NCBI GenBank assembly: GCA_041941305.1
Contig: JBGTQJ010000078.1
Location: forward strand, 1 to 38,383
Source of the DNA: JANSWP01 sp041941305
GTDB taxonomy: Bacteria; Bacteroidota; Bacteroidia; Chitinophagales; Saprospiraceae
Direction of reading: 5' to 3'
DNA: 38,383 bases
The position numbers and the translations under genes are program-made. The notes under the pieces were generated by a model, which was not told the DNA's origin, searched no databases, and was given only the letters and a program-made list of their open reading frames with translations. Positions 17,423-27,900 of the stretch are shown in pieces; the stretch's first letter is position 1; the number at the start of each line of letters is the position of its first letter.

Positions 17423-17971
17423 ATGCATCCAATAATTAGTCAAACAAAACTGTGGCTCAAGCAGGTGGTTATTGGATTCAATTTATGCCCATTTGCAAGC
17501 ATACCTTTTAAAAAGCAATTAATCAGGTATGTAATTTTTGAAGGACGTGACCCGGAAGATTTAATTAATAAGGTTGTTTCAGAAATTGAATTGCTTACCA
17601 AGGCACCTACTGAAAAAATAGAAACTTCGATTTTGATTACCCCTAATATTTTGCAGGATTTTGATGATTACTACGATTTTTTATTTCTGTGTAATGATAT
17701 ATTGAAGCAGCTAAATCTGGAGGGGGTCATTCAAATAGCTTCCTTTCACCCAGATTACATTTTTGAAAATACCAATTCGGAATCTGTTGAAAATTTCACC
17801 AACCGCTCTCCTTACCCCATGTTTCATTTTTTAAGAGAGGAAAGCATAGTGCATGCCTTGAATTCCTACAAAAATCCATCATCAATTCCGGAAAAAAATA
17901 TGGAAACAATGCGATATTTGGGGCTTTCAAAAATCAAAAAAATATTGGATGACATTAAAAGAGAGAATTGA
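17423..17971 (+). CDS. DUF1415 family protein
   Basis: A 182-residue protein starting at ATG 17423; an in-frame TTG lies two codons upstream. The N-terminus carries the DUF1415 signature, WLKQVVIGFNLCPFAS, followed by a region with IETSILITPNILQDFDDYYDFL and a late segment EGVIQIASFHPDYIF and NRSPYPMFHFLREESI. The function of the family is unknown to me; the conserved Cys-Pro-Phe and His/Asp residues hint at an active site, but that is an inference. Its last 23 bases overlap the start of the LuxC-type acyl-CoA reductase gene in another frame, so the two are very probably translated together. No signal peptide: cytoplasmic. Confidence 0.87.
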   Translation: MHPIISQTKLWLKQVVIGFNLCPFASIPFKKQLIRYVIFEGRDPEDLINKVVSEIELLTKAPTEKIETSILITPNILQDFDDYYDFLFLCNDILKQLNLEGVIQIASFHPDYIFENTNSESVENFTNRSPYPMFHFLREESIVHALNSYKNPSSIPEKNMETMRYLGLSKIKKILDDIKREN

Positions 17972-18968
17972 GGTCATGAGCCAGTTGGGGGAACATATCC
18001 TCCAAAATAATGATGAATTTTTAAAAGCCATTCTTCATCGAACGCACTACAACAATAAATGGTTTACCATTGAAAATCAGGAAGAAGCTTTAAGTGCAAT
18101 TGCCTCTTCCTTTCTGGATAGATCTAAGCTTATAGATTGGGCTAACAATTACGATTTAACCCATGATTCCAAACCCAAAAAGGTTGGGTTAGTATTGGCT
18201 GGAAATATCCCAATGGTGGGTTTTCACGATATTTTATGCGTATTTATATCTGGTAATATATCAAAAATCAAACTTTCCGATAAAGACAAATTTTTATTGC
18301 CCTACATTCTACAAATACTTGAAAAACTCAATCCCAAAACAAAAGAATACTTCGAAATTGTTGAAAAACTTAGAGTGTTCGACGCCGTAATCGCGACAGG
18401 TAGTAATAATTCAGCAAGGTATTTTGAAGCCTATTTCGGAAAATATCCTCACATTATTCGAAAAAACAGAAATGCGATTGCTGTCCTGAACGGCAAGGAG
18501 ACAGAATTGGAATTAAAGGCATTGGGCAATGATATTTTCAAATATTATGGTTTGGGTTGTAGAAACGTTTCCAAAATTTACGTTCCGGAAAATTTTGATT
18601 TCGAAATTTTTCTGGAAATACTCCATTCTTTTAATGAAATCGTTTTGAATCCAAAATACAAGAACAATTTTGATTACAATTATGCTCTTTTACTGCTGAA
18701 TAAAGAATCTTTTAAAAATAACGGATGTATTATTCTTAGGGAGGATCCTTCATTACAATCCAGAATTGCCTCACTACATTACGAGTATTATGATGATTTA
18801 GCCAATTTGGAGATTGATTTACACCAAAAAAGAGAGGAAATACAGTGTATTGTAGCGAATGAGGGATTACTAGGGTTAAAAACAATTGTCCCCGGGAAAG
18901 CTCAGGCACCAGAACTTTTGGATTATGCAGATGGAGTAGACACAATGAAATTCTTACAAAAATTGTAA
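17949..18968 (+). CDS. LuxC-type acyl-CoA reductase
   Basis: A 339-residue protein of the LuxC acyl-CoA reductase family, which reduces acyl-CoA or acyl-enzyme thioesters to aldehydes with NAD(P)H through a catalytic cysteine. Seen here: GLVLAGNIPMVGFHD (80-94), FDAVIATGSNNSARYFEAYF (144-163), and FKYYGLGCRNVSKIYVP (197-213), where C204 is the likely nucleophile. The first ATG (17949, MTLKERIEVMSQLGEHI) fits the family's usual beginning better than the later ATG at 17976. In Bacteroidota this gene is commonly stand-alone and unrelated to bioluminescence; its physiological substrate is not known. The reading frame overlaps DUF1415 by 23 bases. It converges on the amylase gene with a 9-base gap that holds only a tiny hairpin (18966-18980). 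Confidence 0.9.
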   Translation: MTLKERIEVMSQLGEHILQNNDEFLKAILHRTHYNNKWFTIENQEEALSAIASSFLDRSKLIDWANNYDLTHDSKPKKVGLVLAGNIPMVGFHDILCVFISGNISKIKLSDKDKFLLPYILQILEKLNPKTKEYFEIVEKLRVFDAVIATGSNNSARYFEAYFGKYPHIIRKNRNAIAVLNGKETELELKALGNDIFKYYGLGCRNVSKIYVPENFDFEIFLEILHSFNEIVLNPKYKNNFDYNYALLLLNKESFKNNGCIILREDPSLQSRIASLHYEYYDDLANLEIDLHQKREEIQCIVANEGLLGLKTIVPGKAQAPELLDYADGVDTMKFLQKL

Positions 18969-18977
18969 AACTGAGTT

Positions 18978-20393
18978 TTAAATATTTGAAAGAACCAAAT
19001 AATCCCAGGGTCCTAAATTCATCATCATTTCTTCGGTCAAGGTAGTGGTTCCCTTTGCAAAAACATTATTATAAGCACCTACATAAGTTGATCCTTCCAA
19101 TTTTATCTCTTGTGGAGATTTTGAAAGGTTTAATATAACGATGATTCTATGTTCCCCTTTTTCTCGAATAAAGGCAAAAACCTGTTCATCTTTACCCGTA
19201 GAAATTCGGGTTAATTCTCCTCCATGTGCTCCATTCCACAATGCCTTATTTCTATGTTTCAAATCCAACAAGGTGGTGTAAAATTCCTCGTATCTCAAAT
19301 TTTTCCAATCGATGGTGTCTTTTTCGAAAAATTTCAATCTTTTTTTGTTGGCTGCCTCTTGTCCACTGTATATTAATGGCATCCCTTCTATTGTAGCCGC
19401 CAGAACAGCAAAGGTCAAATGTCCATCCCCCATTCTCTCAAAGACAGTACCCGCCCATGTATTTTCGTCATGGTTGGAAGTAAAATGAGTATGGTAACCA
19501 TTCGTGTATTTTGAGGATTCTTCGTTCAAATAAGTGATTATACCGTTGGCATTTTCCTGCCCTTTATATATTTCATTCATCAAATGGTGGAAGGTCCAAC
19601 CATAGTCCATGATAAAGCTTCCGTTGTTCCGCAATTCAGGAACAGCAGCCTCAGCAAGCATAAATAATGGTTCAATTTTGTATAGTGAATCGGTAGCCTG
19701 CATCCAAAAATCTACCGGAACACTATGTGCCACATCACACCTAAACCCATCGACATCATATTCTTTTACCCAAAAAGACATTGCATCTATCATTGCCAGC
19801 CGCATTTCAGCATTGTCATAATTTAAATCGGCAACATCAGTCCAACCCCAACTCTCGCCAGTATCAGGATCTATTGGGTCAATAATATTTCCATTTTCAT
19901 CCTGGGTATACCAATCGGGATGAGTAGAAATCCAGGAATGATCCCATCCGGTATGATTGGGTACCCAATCCAAAATGATGTACATACCCAAATCATGAAT
20001 TTTATTCACCAAAGCTTTAAAATCTTTGATGGAACCATGTTCAGGGTTGGTATCTGTATAATCTGAAACAGCGTAATAACTGCCTAAGGTACCTTTGCGT
20101 TTTTTTTCACTAATTGGGTGAATAGGCATGAACCAAAGAATATCAACCCCCATTTTTTTCAACCTTGGCAGGTGTTGTTCAAAAGCCTTAAACGTTCCTT
20201 CAGAAGTATATTGACGGAGATTTACTTCATAAATATTTGCATTTTTTGCCCAATCGGGAACACGAGGTTTGGTATAGGCTTCTTGTTCCACCTGATTTGT
20301 GGGTGAAGTCTTGGGAGCATTTTGGCTCTGATTACAGCTAACCAATATGCCAGCTATTCCAAAGAATAAAAAGTATTTTTTAATAATTTCCAT
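18978..20393 (-). CDS. GH13 alpha-amylase family lipoprotein
   Basis: A 471-residue glycoside hydrolase of family 13, which cleaves or transfers alpha-1,4/1,6-glucans. The N-terminus is a lipoprotein signal peptide with lipobox LVSC (C20). The four GH13 regions are complete: I, DWVPNHTGWDH (142-152); II, GFRCDVAHSV (D220 nucleophile); III, FMLAEAAVPE (E248 acid/base); IV, FTSNHDENTW (D309 transition-state stabiliser). The C-terminal ~90 residues form the usual beta-sandwich domain C (RIIVILNLSKSPQEIKL). It is thus a periplasmic or surface-anchored maltodextrin-active enzyme. It is encoded 30 bases downstream of a small lipoprotein gene, likely in one operon. No SusC/D pair or maltose transporter is nearby, so exact specificity is open. 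Confidence 0.94.
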   Translation of the reverse strand: MEIIKKYFLFFGIAGILVSCNQSQNAPKTSPTNQVEQEAYTKPRVPDWAKNANIYEVNLRQYTSEGTFKAFEQHLPRLKKMGVDILWFMPIHPISEKKRKGTLGSYYAVSDYTDTNPEHGSIKDFKALVNKIHDLGMYIILDWVPNHTGWDHSWISTHPDWYTQDENGNIIDPIDPDTGESWGWTDVADLNYDNAEMRLAMIDAMSFWVKEYDVDGFRCDVAHSVPVDFWMQATDSLYKIEPLFMLAEAAVPELRNNGSFIMDYGWTFHHLMNEIYKGQENANGIITYLNEESSKYTNGYHTHFTSNHDENTWAGTVFERMGDGHLTFAVLAATIEGMPLIYSGQEAANKKRLKFFEKDTIDWKNLRYEEFYTTLLDLKHRNKALWNGAHGGELTRISTGKDEQVFAFIREKGEHRIIVILNLSKSPQEIKLEGSTYVGAYNNVFAKGTTTLTEEMMMNLGPWDYLVLSNI

Positions 20394-20423
20394 GGCTGTT
20401 GATTTCAGATTCCTGGTATTGGA

Positions 20424-20981
20424 TTAATTGTCCCAACCCATTTCTTTTGGACTTTTTGGAGCAAATAATAAGTTTTCCAGTCTTTGTTGAATACTATTAC
20501 TCTGTGCTTCTTCAGTTCCGACCCATACCAACATAGATTCATCACTTCTAACCTGCATTCTCCATAAACCATCCTCTTCATCATTCTCAGCATCCAATCT
20601 CATATGTGATGCTTGTTGTTCCAAACGCCAATTGCCTTTTGACAAAACCTTGTCAAAATGCCCAACTGTAAATGTTCCATTGGGGTTAAATTGGTACCAC
20701 CTTCCTCTATTTCTTTTAAAGGCAGGTTTATCACCAATTTTATGAAAGCCAGTAACTACCCAATAATCTCTGGTATACATGTCAAAAACTCTTTGTTCCT
20801 GAGCTGTAGCGCCTCTCAATTCTCCTGGCTCAGTAGGACTGGGTGTACCTGAATTATCAGTCTGTTGAGTTTGTTCTTGCGAACCTGGATCATTTGCATT
20901 GGTATTCTGCATATTACCACAACCATTCTGGCAAGAAATTAAAAACATCGTCAAGATTAAAGGGATGATAAAGTATTTCAT
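20424..20981 (-). CDS. Lipoprotein with a lipocalin-like C-terminal region
   Basis: A 185-residue protein with a lipoprotein signal (MKYFIIPLILTMFLISC, lipobox C17). A low-complexity linker rich in N, Q, T, S and P follows (about 18-55), then a folded region. Its pattern GRWYQFNPNGTFTVGHFDK, then KGNWRLEQQASHMRLDA and LWRMQVRSDESMLVWVG, resembles the beta-strand rhythm of lipocalin-like domains, but I do not recognise a named family. Two CxxxC-type cysteines near the anchor (QNGCGN) are unusual. It precedes the GH13 amylase gene by 30 bases and probably shares its promoter (candidate TATATTTG upstream). Confidence 0.72.
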   Translation of the reverse strand: MKYFIIPLILTMFLISCQNGCGNMQNTNANDPGSQEQTQQTDNSGTPSPTEPGELRGATAQEQRVFDMYTRDYWVVTGFHKIGDKPAFKRNRGRWYQFNPNGTFTVGHFDKVLSKGNWRLEQQASHMRLDAENDEEDGLWRMQVRSDESMLVWVGTEEAQSNSIQQRLENLLFAPKSPKEMGWDN

Positions 20982-21042
20982 TTTAAGGATTTTAATTACT
21001 AAAAAAGGTTAATTCTCGAAAAGCCATTTTCCCAAAATCCTG

Positions 21043-21050
21043 CAAATATA
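21043..21050 (-). promoter_or_regulatory. Candidate -7 promoter element for the lipoprotein-amylase operon
   Basis: Minus-strand TATATTTG (followed by CAGG) is an exact TAnnTTTG match about 60 bases upstream of the lipoprotein start codon. No clear -33 TTG at ideal spacing. Confidence 0.4.
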
Positions 21051-21228
21051 TTTTAACCTTTATGATATGGGCTTCATTCAGGTTTAAAATTTCAAAAAAG
21101 AGCTAAATTTCAAAGATTGAACCAAATTATTTAGCTTTTTCTTAACGCAGTTTGAAGATGTCTTTTGATATTTGCCCAACTTTTGTAATTTCATCCTGAT
21201 TTAAAGCAAAACGAAATTCTGAGAGCGA

Positions 21229-22917
21229 ATGAAAAACCTGCTACTGTCCCTGCTGGTTCTTTCCCTATGTCTTCCTGCCTTTACACAAGACCGGATTACC
21301 GGACTTAATTTTGCCACACGATCAGAAGTTATTGCACAGAATGGAATGGCTTGTACAAGCCAACCCCTCGCCACCCAGGTTGCAATAGATATCTTAAAAA
21401 AAGGTGGAAATGCAATGGATGCTGCCATTGCGGCAAATGCTACTCTTGGCTTAATGGAACCTACGGGTTGTGGCATAGGAGGTGATCTCTTTGCAATTAT
21501 ATGGGATGCAAAGACCCAAAAATTGTATGGACTGAATGCAAGTGGCAGATCGCCAAAGTCTTTAAGGCTGAATTATTTTTTGGAAAATGATATGAGCAAA
21601 ATACCGTCCTATGGTCCCTTACCAGTAAGTGTACCAGGATGTGTAGACGGATGGTTTGAAATTCACGAAAAGTTTGGCAGCCTGGATATGGAGGAGATAT
21701 TGGCACCAGCAATCGACTATGCGGAAAAGGGTTTTCCCGTTTCTGAATTGATTGCCTATTATCTAAATCGTTCCGTTCCAAGGTTTTCAGAAAAATACCC
21801 AAATGTTAAACAAACCTATACCATTGATGGTAAGGTACCTCAAAAAGGTGATGTTTTTAAAAATCCTTATTTGGCAAACACTTACAAAAAAATTGCAAGA
21901 GAGGGCAAAGACGCTTTTTATAAAGGAGATTTAGCCAAAACAATTTCAACATTTATTAAAGATCAGGGAGGGTTCCTTAGCTACGAAGATTTATCAATTC
22001 ACAAGTCAGAATGGGTAGACCCGGTTTCAACAAATTACAGGGGATATGATGTATGGGAGCTACCTCCAAATGGGCAGGGAATTGCAGCTTTGCAAATGCT
22101 CAATATTTTAGAACAGTATGATCTTGCAGAATATGGTTTTGGTAGTCCCGAACACATCCATTATTTGGTAGAAGCCAAGAAATTAGCATTTGAAGATAGA
22201 GCAAAATATTATGCTGATATGGATTTTGCCAGAGTACCAGTTGGTGAATTGATTTCAAAAGAATACGGTATAGCAAGAAAAGGTGAAATAAATGACAATA
22301 AAGCAGGTCATTACACCGCAGGAGAAATCAGCGCAGGTGAAACCATATATCTTACCACTGCTGATAAGGAGGGAAATATGGTATCCTTTATCCAAAGCAA
22401 TTACAGAGGTATGGGCAGTGGTATGGTGCCGCCTGAGTTGGGTTTTATGCTTCAGGACCGAGGGGAGCTATTCTCCCTAAAAACAGGACAAGCTAATACA
22501 TATGAGCCTGGAAAGCGACCTTTTCATACCATTATTCCCTGTTTTATCACAAAAGATGGTCAGCCTTTTATGAGTTTTGGAGTGATGGGTGGCGATTTCC
22601 AGCCTCAAGGACATGTACAAATAATAATGAACATTATTGATTTTGGAATGAATATACAGGAAGCAGGAGACGCTCCAAGAATTGACCATACTGGAACTTC
22701 AACCCCCATGGGCTTTGAATCCCAAAGCACAGGTTCCGTAAGACTAGAATCCGGTTTTGATTATCAAGTAATAAGAGCCTTAATTTCAAAAGGACATAAA
22801 ATTGAGTTCGCCAGAGGGATATATGGTGGGTATCAAGCTATTATGTATGATTCAAAAAATAGAGTCTATTATGGTGCTTCAGAGTCTAGAAAAGACGGCC
22901 AAGCCGCTGGATTCTGA
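21229..22917 (+). CDS. ggt: Gamma-glutamyltransferase
   Basis: A 562-residue exported enzyme (signal peptide 1-20, LCLPAFTQ) of the N-terminal-nucleophile gamma-glutamyltransferase family, which hydrolyses or transfers the gamma-glutamyl group of glutathione and related compounds. Family blocks: KKGGNAMDAAIAANATLGLM (57-76), TGCGIGGDLFAIIWD, NASGRSPKSL, and the autocleavage site around GETIYLTTADKEGNMVSF, where aligning the downstream Asp with E. coli GGT makes Thr372 the nucleophile. After it come the acceptor-site block SNYRGMGSG and the oxyanion region SFGVMGGDFQPQGHVQI. The proenzyme should self-cleave before Thr372 into large and small subunits. Its layout is the variant found in broad YwrD-like GGTs, so glutathione may not be the physiological substrate. 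Likely periplasmic. Confidence 0.94.
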   Translation: MKNLLLSLLVLSLCLPAFTQDRITGLNFATRSEVIAQNGMACTSQPLATQVAIDILKKGGNAMDAAIAANATLGLMEPTGCGIGGDLFAIIWDAKTQKLYGLNASGRSPKSLRLNYFLENDMSKIPSYGPLPVSVPGCVDGWFEIHEKFGSLDMEEILAPAIDYAEKGFPVSELIAYYLNRSVPRFSEKYPNVKQTYTIDGKVPQKGDVFKNPYLANTYKKIAREGKDAFYKGDLAKTISTFIKDQGGFLSYEDLSIHKSEWVDPVSTNYRGYDVWELPPNGQGIAALQMLNILEQYDLAEYGFGSPEHIHYLVEAKKLAFEDRAKYYADMDFARVPVGELISKEYGIARKGEINDNKAGHYTAGEISAGETIYLTTADKEGNMVSFIQSNYRGMGSGMVPPELGFMLQDRGELFSLKTGQANTYEPGKRPFHTIIPCFITKDGQPFMSFGVMGGDFQPQGHVQIIMNIIDFGMNIQEAGDAPRIDHTGTSTPMGFESQSTGSVRLESGFDYQVIRALISKGHKIEFARGIYGGYQAIMYDSKNRVYYGASESRKDGQAAGF

Positions 22918-23202
22918 TAAAAATTTATCCTGGTATTAATCAGTTTACACGCAAAGGAAAAAATCCAACATTATTCGATTAAATGCGTATTCAGAGATTT
23001 TTACCCAAAATATAACAAACACACTACGAAGTCACTTCTATTTTCTCCCTTTATCCAAATGTACAAATACGCATTATCAAAGTTATGAGTTGAGCAGTAA
23101 AGTGTTAGAAAATCCGCGAATTTCTCTAAATGCCCCATTAAATATTAAGTTCCGCCTAGGTTTTCAAGCATTTGCCAGCTTAATGATGTAATTAAATTAA
23201 CC
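22918..23202. other. Intergenic region with a 10-bp inverted pair
   Basis: This 285-base gap between ggt and the MBL-fold gene has no coding signal that I trust. It contains a separated inverted repeat, AATGCGTATT (22982-22991) and AATACGCATT (23066-23075), 74 bases apart. It may be a pair of binding sites or a loose structure. No terminator with a T run is seen. Confidence 0.4.
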
Positions 23203-24090
23203 ATGATTAAAATACTTGATCTGGAATTTTTAGGGCATTCCAATACCATTGCTGCCTTTTTGGTAGAATCCTCCGAGGGTCCAATCTTGTTTGAAACAGG
23301 ACCACATTCAACTTTACCCAACCTTGAGAAAAGACTACAGGAGAACGGTTACCAACTCCAGGATATCAGACATGTATTCATTACACATATTCACCTTGAT
23401 CATGCCGGTGCTGCATGGGCTTTTGCAAAACATGGGGCAACCATCTATATGCATCCATTTGGAGAAAGGCATATGATGAATCCAGAGAAACTCTATAACT
23501 CTGCTAAACGGATCTACAAAGATGATATGGATAGACTTTGGGGAGATTTAAACCCAATTCCAAGAGAAAACATTTGGTTGGTCCCTCATAAAGAAAAAGT
23601 AAAAGTAGGCAATATAAAGGTGAAAGCCTGGCATACTCCAGGGCATGCAGTTCATCATACATCCTGGCAAATAGGTAATGATTTAATTGCAGGTGATGTT
23701 GCTGGAGTCAAAATACCAAATGGAATTGTTGTCCCTCCTTGCCCTCCCCCGGATATCAATATTGAAGATTGGCGGGCATCCATTCGTTTGTTAAAAACCC
23801 GCCGATTTGATTCCTTGTATTTGACTCATTTTGGTAAAATATCTGAAGTCAAAAAACATCTGGTAGAATTGGAGGGAAGACTCAGGAATTGGGCAAACTG
23901 GATAAAACCTCACCTTGACGCTGGAATGCCCAGAGACGAATTGACTAAAAAATTCCAGAGTTATGTGAAAAAACAACTGGTCGCTGGTGGCGTAAAAGGA
24001 AAGGATTTGGACAGGTATGAAGGGGCCAACCCTTCCTGGATGAGTGTTGCCGGCTTGGCAAGATACTGGGCAAAAAAAGAGGAAGCCTGA
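23203..24090 (+). CDS. Metallo-beta-lactamase-fold hydrolase
   Basis: A 295-residue cytoplasmic MBL-fold protein. The metal-binding motif is complete: THIHLDHAG (61-69, H62-x-H64-x-D66-H67), a further His in WHTPGHAVHH (about 143-152), the bridging Asp in IAGDVAG, and a late His in LTHFGKI. The layout resembles the broad group of RNase Z/glyoxalase-II-like hydrolases seen in environmental bacteria; the substrate is unknown. The C-terminal ~70 residues (LRNWANWIKPHLDAGMPRDE to GLARYWAKKEEA) are helical and charged. It is followed 72 bases later by the YggS-type gene in the same direction. Confidence 0.9.
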   Translation: MIKILDLEFLGHSNTIAAFLVESSEGPILFETGPHSTLPNLEKRLQENGYQLQDIRHVFITHIHLDHAGAAWAFAKHGATIYMHPFGERHMMNPEKLYNSAKRIYKDDMDRLWGDLNPIPRENIWLVPHKEKVKVGNIKVKAWHTPGHAVHHTSWQIGNDLIAGDVAGVKIPNGIVVPPCPPPDINIEDWRASIRLLKTRRFDSLYLTHFGKISEVKKHLVELEGRLRNWANWIKPHLDAGMPRDELTKKFQSYVKKQLVAGGVKGKDLDRYEGANPSWMSVAGLARYWAKKEEA

Positions 24091-24162
24091 TTCAGCTTTT
24101 TAGCACCTATTTCAATTTTTATTTAAATATTTGCGCTTCCGTTTGAAGAATTCTAAAAGAAG

Positions 24163-24840
24163 TTGTCTAAAGTTTTAATTAAGAGGCGTATGCTGGATCA
24201 AATTTTATCAGAATTAAGCCCTACCGATACCAAATTGGTGGCAGTATCAAAGACCAAACCCCCTGAGCAAATCCTCGATATTTATCAAAAGGGCCATTTT
24301 ATTTTTGGAGAAAACCGTGTCCAGGAATTGGTCTCCAAATACGAAGCCCTTCCGAAAGACATTGAATGGCACTTAATTGGGCATTTGCAATCCAATAAAG
24401 TCAAATACATTGCTCCCTTTGTAAGTTTGATTCATTCAGTAGATAGTTTCAAATTACTGAAGGAAATCAATAAGCAAGCAAAGAAGAACGAACGCCTTAT
24501 CAATTGCCTGCTCCAATTTCACATTGCTGAAGAAGATACTAAATTTGGTTTAAGTTTAGAGGAAGCCCTTGTAATGCTTAGTATGCCGGAATTCAAAAAT
24601 TTGGAGAATGTTAAGATCGTTGGAGTAATGGGAATGGCGAGTTTTGTTTATGATGAAATACAAATTAGGAATGAGTTTAGAAAACTGAAAGCGATCTTTA
24701 CCAATCTGAAAACTTCTTTTTTCCCAAATAATGGGGCCTTTCGGGAAATTTCAATGGGCATGTCTGGAGATTATAAAATAGCCATTGAAGAAGGCAGCAC
24801 AATTGTAAGATTAGGGAGTTTGATTTTTGGTTCCAGGTAA
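24163..24840 (+). CDS. YggS/PROSC-type PLP-binding protein (PLP homeostasis)
   Basis: A 225-residue protein of the YggS/PLPBP family, an alanine-racemase-like barrel without a second domain that binds pyridoxal phosphate and affects vitamin B6 and amino-acid homeostasis. The PLP lysine lies in TKLVAVSKTKPPEQ (K30). Other blocks: FIFGENRVQELVSKYEALP, IEWHLIGHLQSNKVKYIAPF, LIHSVDS and the phosphate-binding end REISMGMSGDYKIAIEEGST. The chosen start is TTG 24163; ATG 24190 gives a 216-residue alternative with only 15 residues before the first strand. TTG gives a more usual N-terminal helix length, but neither has a convincing ribosome-binding site. Cytoplasmic. Confidence 0.92.
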   Translation: MSKVLIKRRMLDQILSELSPTDTKLVAVSKTKPPEQILDIYQKGHFIFGENRVQELVSKYEALPKDIEWHLIGHLQSNKVKYIAPFVSLIHSVDSFKLLKEINKQAKKNERLINCLLQFHIAEEDTKFGLSLEEALVMLSMPEFKNLENVKIVGVMGMASFVYDEIQIRNEFRKLKAIFTNLKTSFFPNNGAFREISMGMSGDYKIAIEEGSTIVRLGSLIFGSR

Positions 24841-24911
24841 GTGTCTGTTTAATTCCAGCCTTTGTAATTAAACTTTCGTTAAACCTTCAAAATTTTCCAA
24901 CAAAATAGCTG

Positions 24912-24919
24912 TATTTTTG
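24912..24919 (+). promoter_or_regulatory. Candidate -7 promoter element for tamB
   Basis: TATTTTTG matches TAnnTTTG about 75 bases upstream of the tamB start codon, in the gap after the yggS-like gene. A well-spaced -33 TTG is missing. Confidence 0.35.
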
Positions 24920-24994
24920 GGTTCCCAAATACAAAACGAGGCATTTACTTCAATATTCCGATGTCTTTAATTTCAAAAAATTGTTCAGATTTTA

Positions 24995-27900
24995 ATGAAC
25001 AAACCATTACCAAATATCAAGAAGGATACCGCAGTTGATCCAACGACTCTCAAAAAGCGATCTTTTCGAAAAGTTTTGTGGAAGATAGGCAAATACTTTT
25101 CAGCAGTACTCTTCCTGATATTTTTGGTGTTCCAACTCCCACCTGTTCAAAATTGGCTGGCTCACAAAGCCACTAATTATCTGTCTAATGAATTAAATAC
25201 AACTGTCTCCGTTGACAAAGTCCGTCTAAATATTATTGATGGCTTTTTATTGGAAAATTTCTATTTGGAAGACAAAGCCGGAGATACCCTTCTGATGAGC
25301 AGTCTTTTAAGAGTCGATTTAACTGGGGGCATTTTTGGCTTGATATTCAAAAATGTAGATGTTGAAGAATTAGCGATTAATGATGCGAACTTCAACCTCA
25401 AAATTCCATATAATTCAGACAGTAACAATCTCCAATTCTTAATTGACTATTTTAGCAAACCTCCAAAAGCAAAAAAGGATTCCTCTTCCCAAACCAAACC
25501 ATTGTCCCTAACTATCAATAGTTTATTCCTTAACAACTTTCATTTTATCAAATCTGATAGTGTGCTGGGCCAAGATTTAGATATTTTTATCGGCAATGGT
25601 GAAATTCAATTCGATTCAGTTGATTTAAGCAAGCAAAAAATAAGCGTGGGACATATTGACCTGAAAAATCCTATCGTAAGGATTGATGAGTTTTTTGGTT
25701 CCCTGCCAATGGACACATTTGAAATACAACGTGACAGCAATTATTATAAATGGCTAAATGCAACACCAAACCCATTCCTTGCCACCGTAAAAAAATTTGA
25801 CCTCGAAGGAGGGACTTTTTATTTGGACAATTATCGAAATGCACCATTTAAAGATAGCTTATCAAAAAAAATAGATTATCAGCATTTGGCTCTTTTCGAC
25901 ATCAATGTACACATCAATAATTTTTCCTATCAGAACTGGAATTTTAATGGTGAGGTAGAAAAAATTTCTCTCCGAGATAGTCTCGGTTTTGTGGTAGATA
26001 CCCTTTCAGTTAAACAAGTTTCCATCAATGATAAAAGAGTTGAATTATTTGGTTTTCAGTTAAAAACCCCCGTTAGTAATATTGGGGATACTTTAATCAT
26101 GAAATACAACCGCTTTTTGGATTTCCAGCGGTTTATTGAACAAGTAAGGGTGGATGGGAAATTCCAGAATGCCCAAGTCGCTTTTATGGACGTCATGTCT
26201 ATCGCGCCAAACTTGAGGAATAATGTTTTTTTCAGAAGGAATCAAAATGAAGTTTTTGATCTGGATGGAAGAGTTTACGGTAAAATAAACCGCCTCAACG
26301 CGAGGAATTTAAAAATCAATTTAGCAGATCAACTTGTTTTTGAGGGGAAATTCAATTCCAGGGATTTGACAGTATTGGATGAGCAATTTATGGATCTCGA
26401 TATTGAAAATTTGAGGACCAATATGCAAACCCTTCGCCAAATCATTCCCTCTTTCAATCCACCAAAAAACTTTGACAAATTGGGAAAAGTCAATTTTTCA
26501 GGGAAATTTTTTGGCTTTTTTGTGGATTTCAACATGGATGGAAAGGTTGGAACGACCCTGGGTAACGGTGTCGTGGATATGCGGATGAACTTAAAGGGAG
26601 GAAGAGAAAAGGCAGAGTATTCAGGAGGTTTGACCTTATTTGATTTTGATCTGGGAACCTGGTCTGATGATCGAAACTTTGGCAATATCACCTTTACTTC
26701 AAATGTAAATGAAGGTGTTGGGTTGACGCTTCCAACAGCCGATGCCAAATTAAGTGGCAGAATTGATAGCCTGGAATTTAAAGGGTACAATTATAAAAAT
26801 GTAAATATGAGCGGGCGACTTAAGCAAAATTTGTTTAATGGAGATTTAAGAGCCCGTGACCGAAACATAAACCTGAATTTTAAAGGGGAGATTGATTTTA
26901 CTGAGGAGATTCCAGTCTTTGACTTTTTTGCAGATATCAATCATTTGGATTTGTTAAGACTTAATCTGGCAAAAAAAGATGTACAGCTTTCAGGTTTGGT
27001 AGATTTAACCCTTCAGGATATCGACCCTTCAAATATTCTTGGTGATGCAATCATTCGGGAATTCCAATTAATTCGCAACCGAAGAGACACCATCAATATT
27101 GATTCCGTTTTTGCAGCATCAACTATTGATAATAATGGTCATAAGTCCTTTACTGTAACCTCTGATGTTATTGACTCCAAAATTAATGGCGATTTTGATG
27201 TTGAATTAATACCTGAAGCATTGCTCCAATTTCTTGAAACCAACTTCACTAAATTCTCAAATCGCTTTGGTATAAAAAGTAAAGGGCTTGAATTGGAATC
27301 TTATGATTTTGATTTTGATTTTTTGATACACGATACAAAGGGTTTACTCAAAATTTTGGATGAAAACCTGGCTGGTTTTGAAAATTCGACCATAAAAGGT
27401 GCTTTTAATGATAATACAGAGGAAATGGATCTGGATATAAATATCCCGAAGTTCAGATACCAAAATGTATCTTTTGAAAATGTGATTTTGTATTCCAATA
27501 CAGAAAAAAATGAAGCAGATATAAATTTGGGAGTCAATAAGATTAGATTCAATAATAATTTTGAAATTGCTCCTATCTGGCTAATGGGCTATGTCAATCA
27601 GGATACCCTGGAATTTGGCATTAACTCCCTCAATTTGGTTGAATTATTAGACCATTTGAAATTGGATGGGAAATTAATTTTGGAAGGTGAAGAGGACTAT
27701 CAGGTTCAGCTTTTTTCTTCAAAGCTGGTTATCCTTAGCGATGACTGGACGATTAATGACAACAACTACATTCGTTTTAACTCCAAATCAGTAGAAACCA
27801 ATAATCTGGAAATGACCAATAAAGACAGACGAATACTCTTGGAGAATCTGAAAGATATTGGTCTCAAATTGTCCATTGAAAATATTGATTTAGATTTCAT

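Noticed and set aside
26329..26790. 153-codon minus-strand frame antisense to tamB
   Set aside because: Lies wholly within the conserved tamB frame; low-complexity composition.
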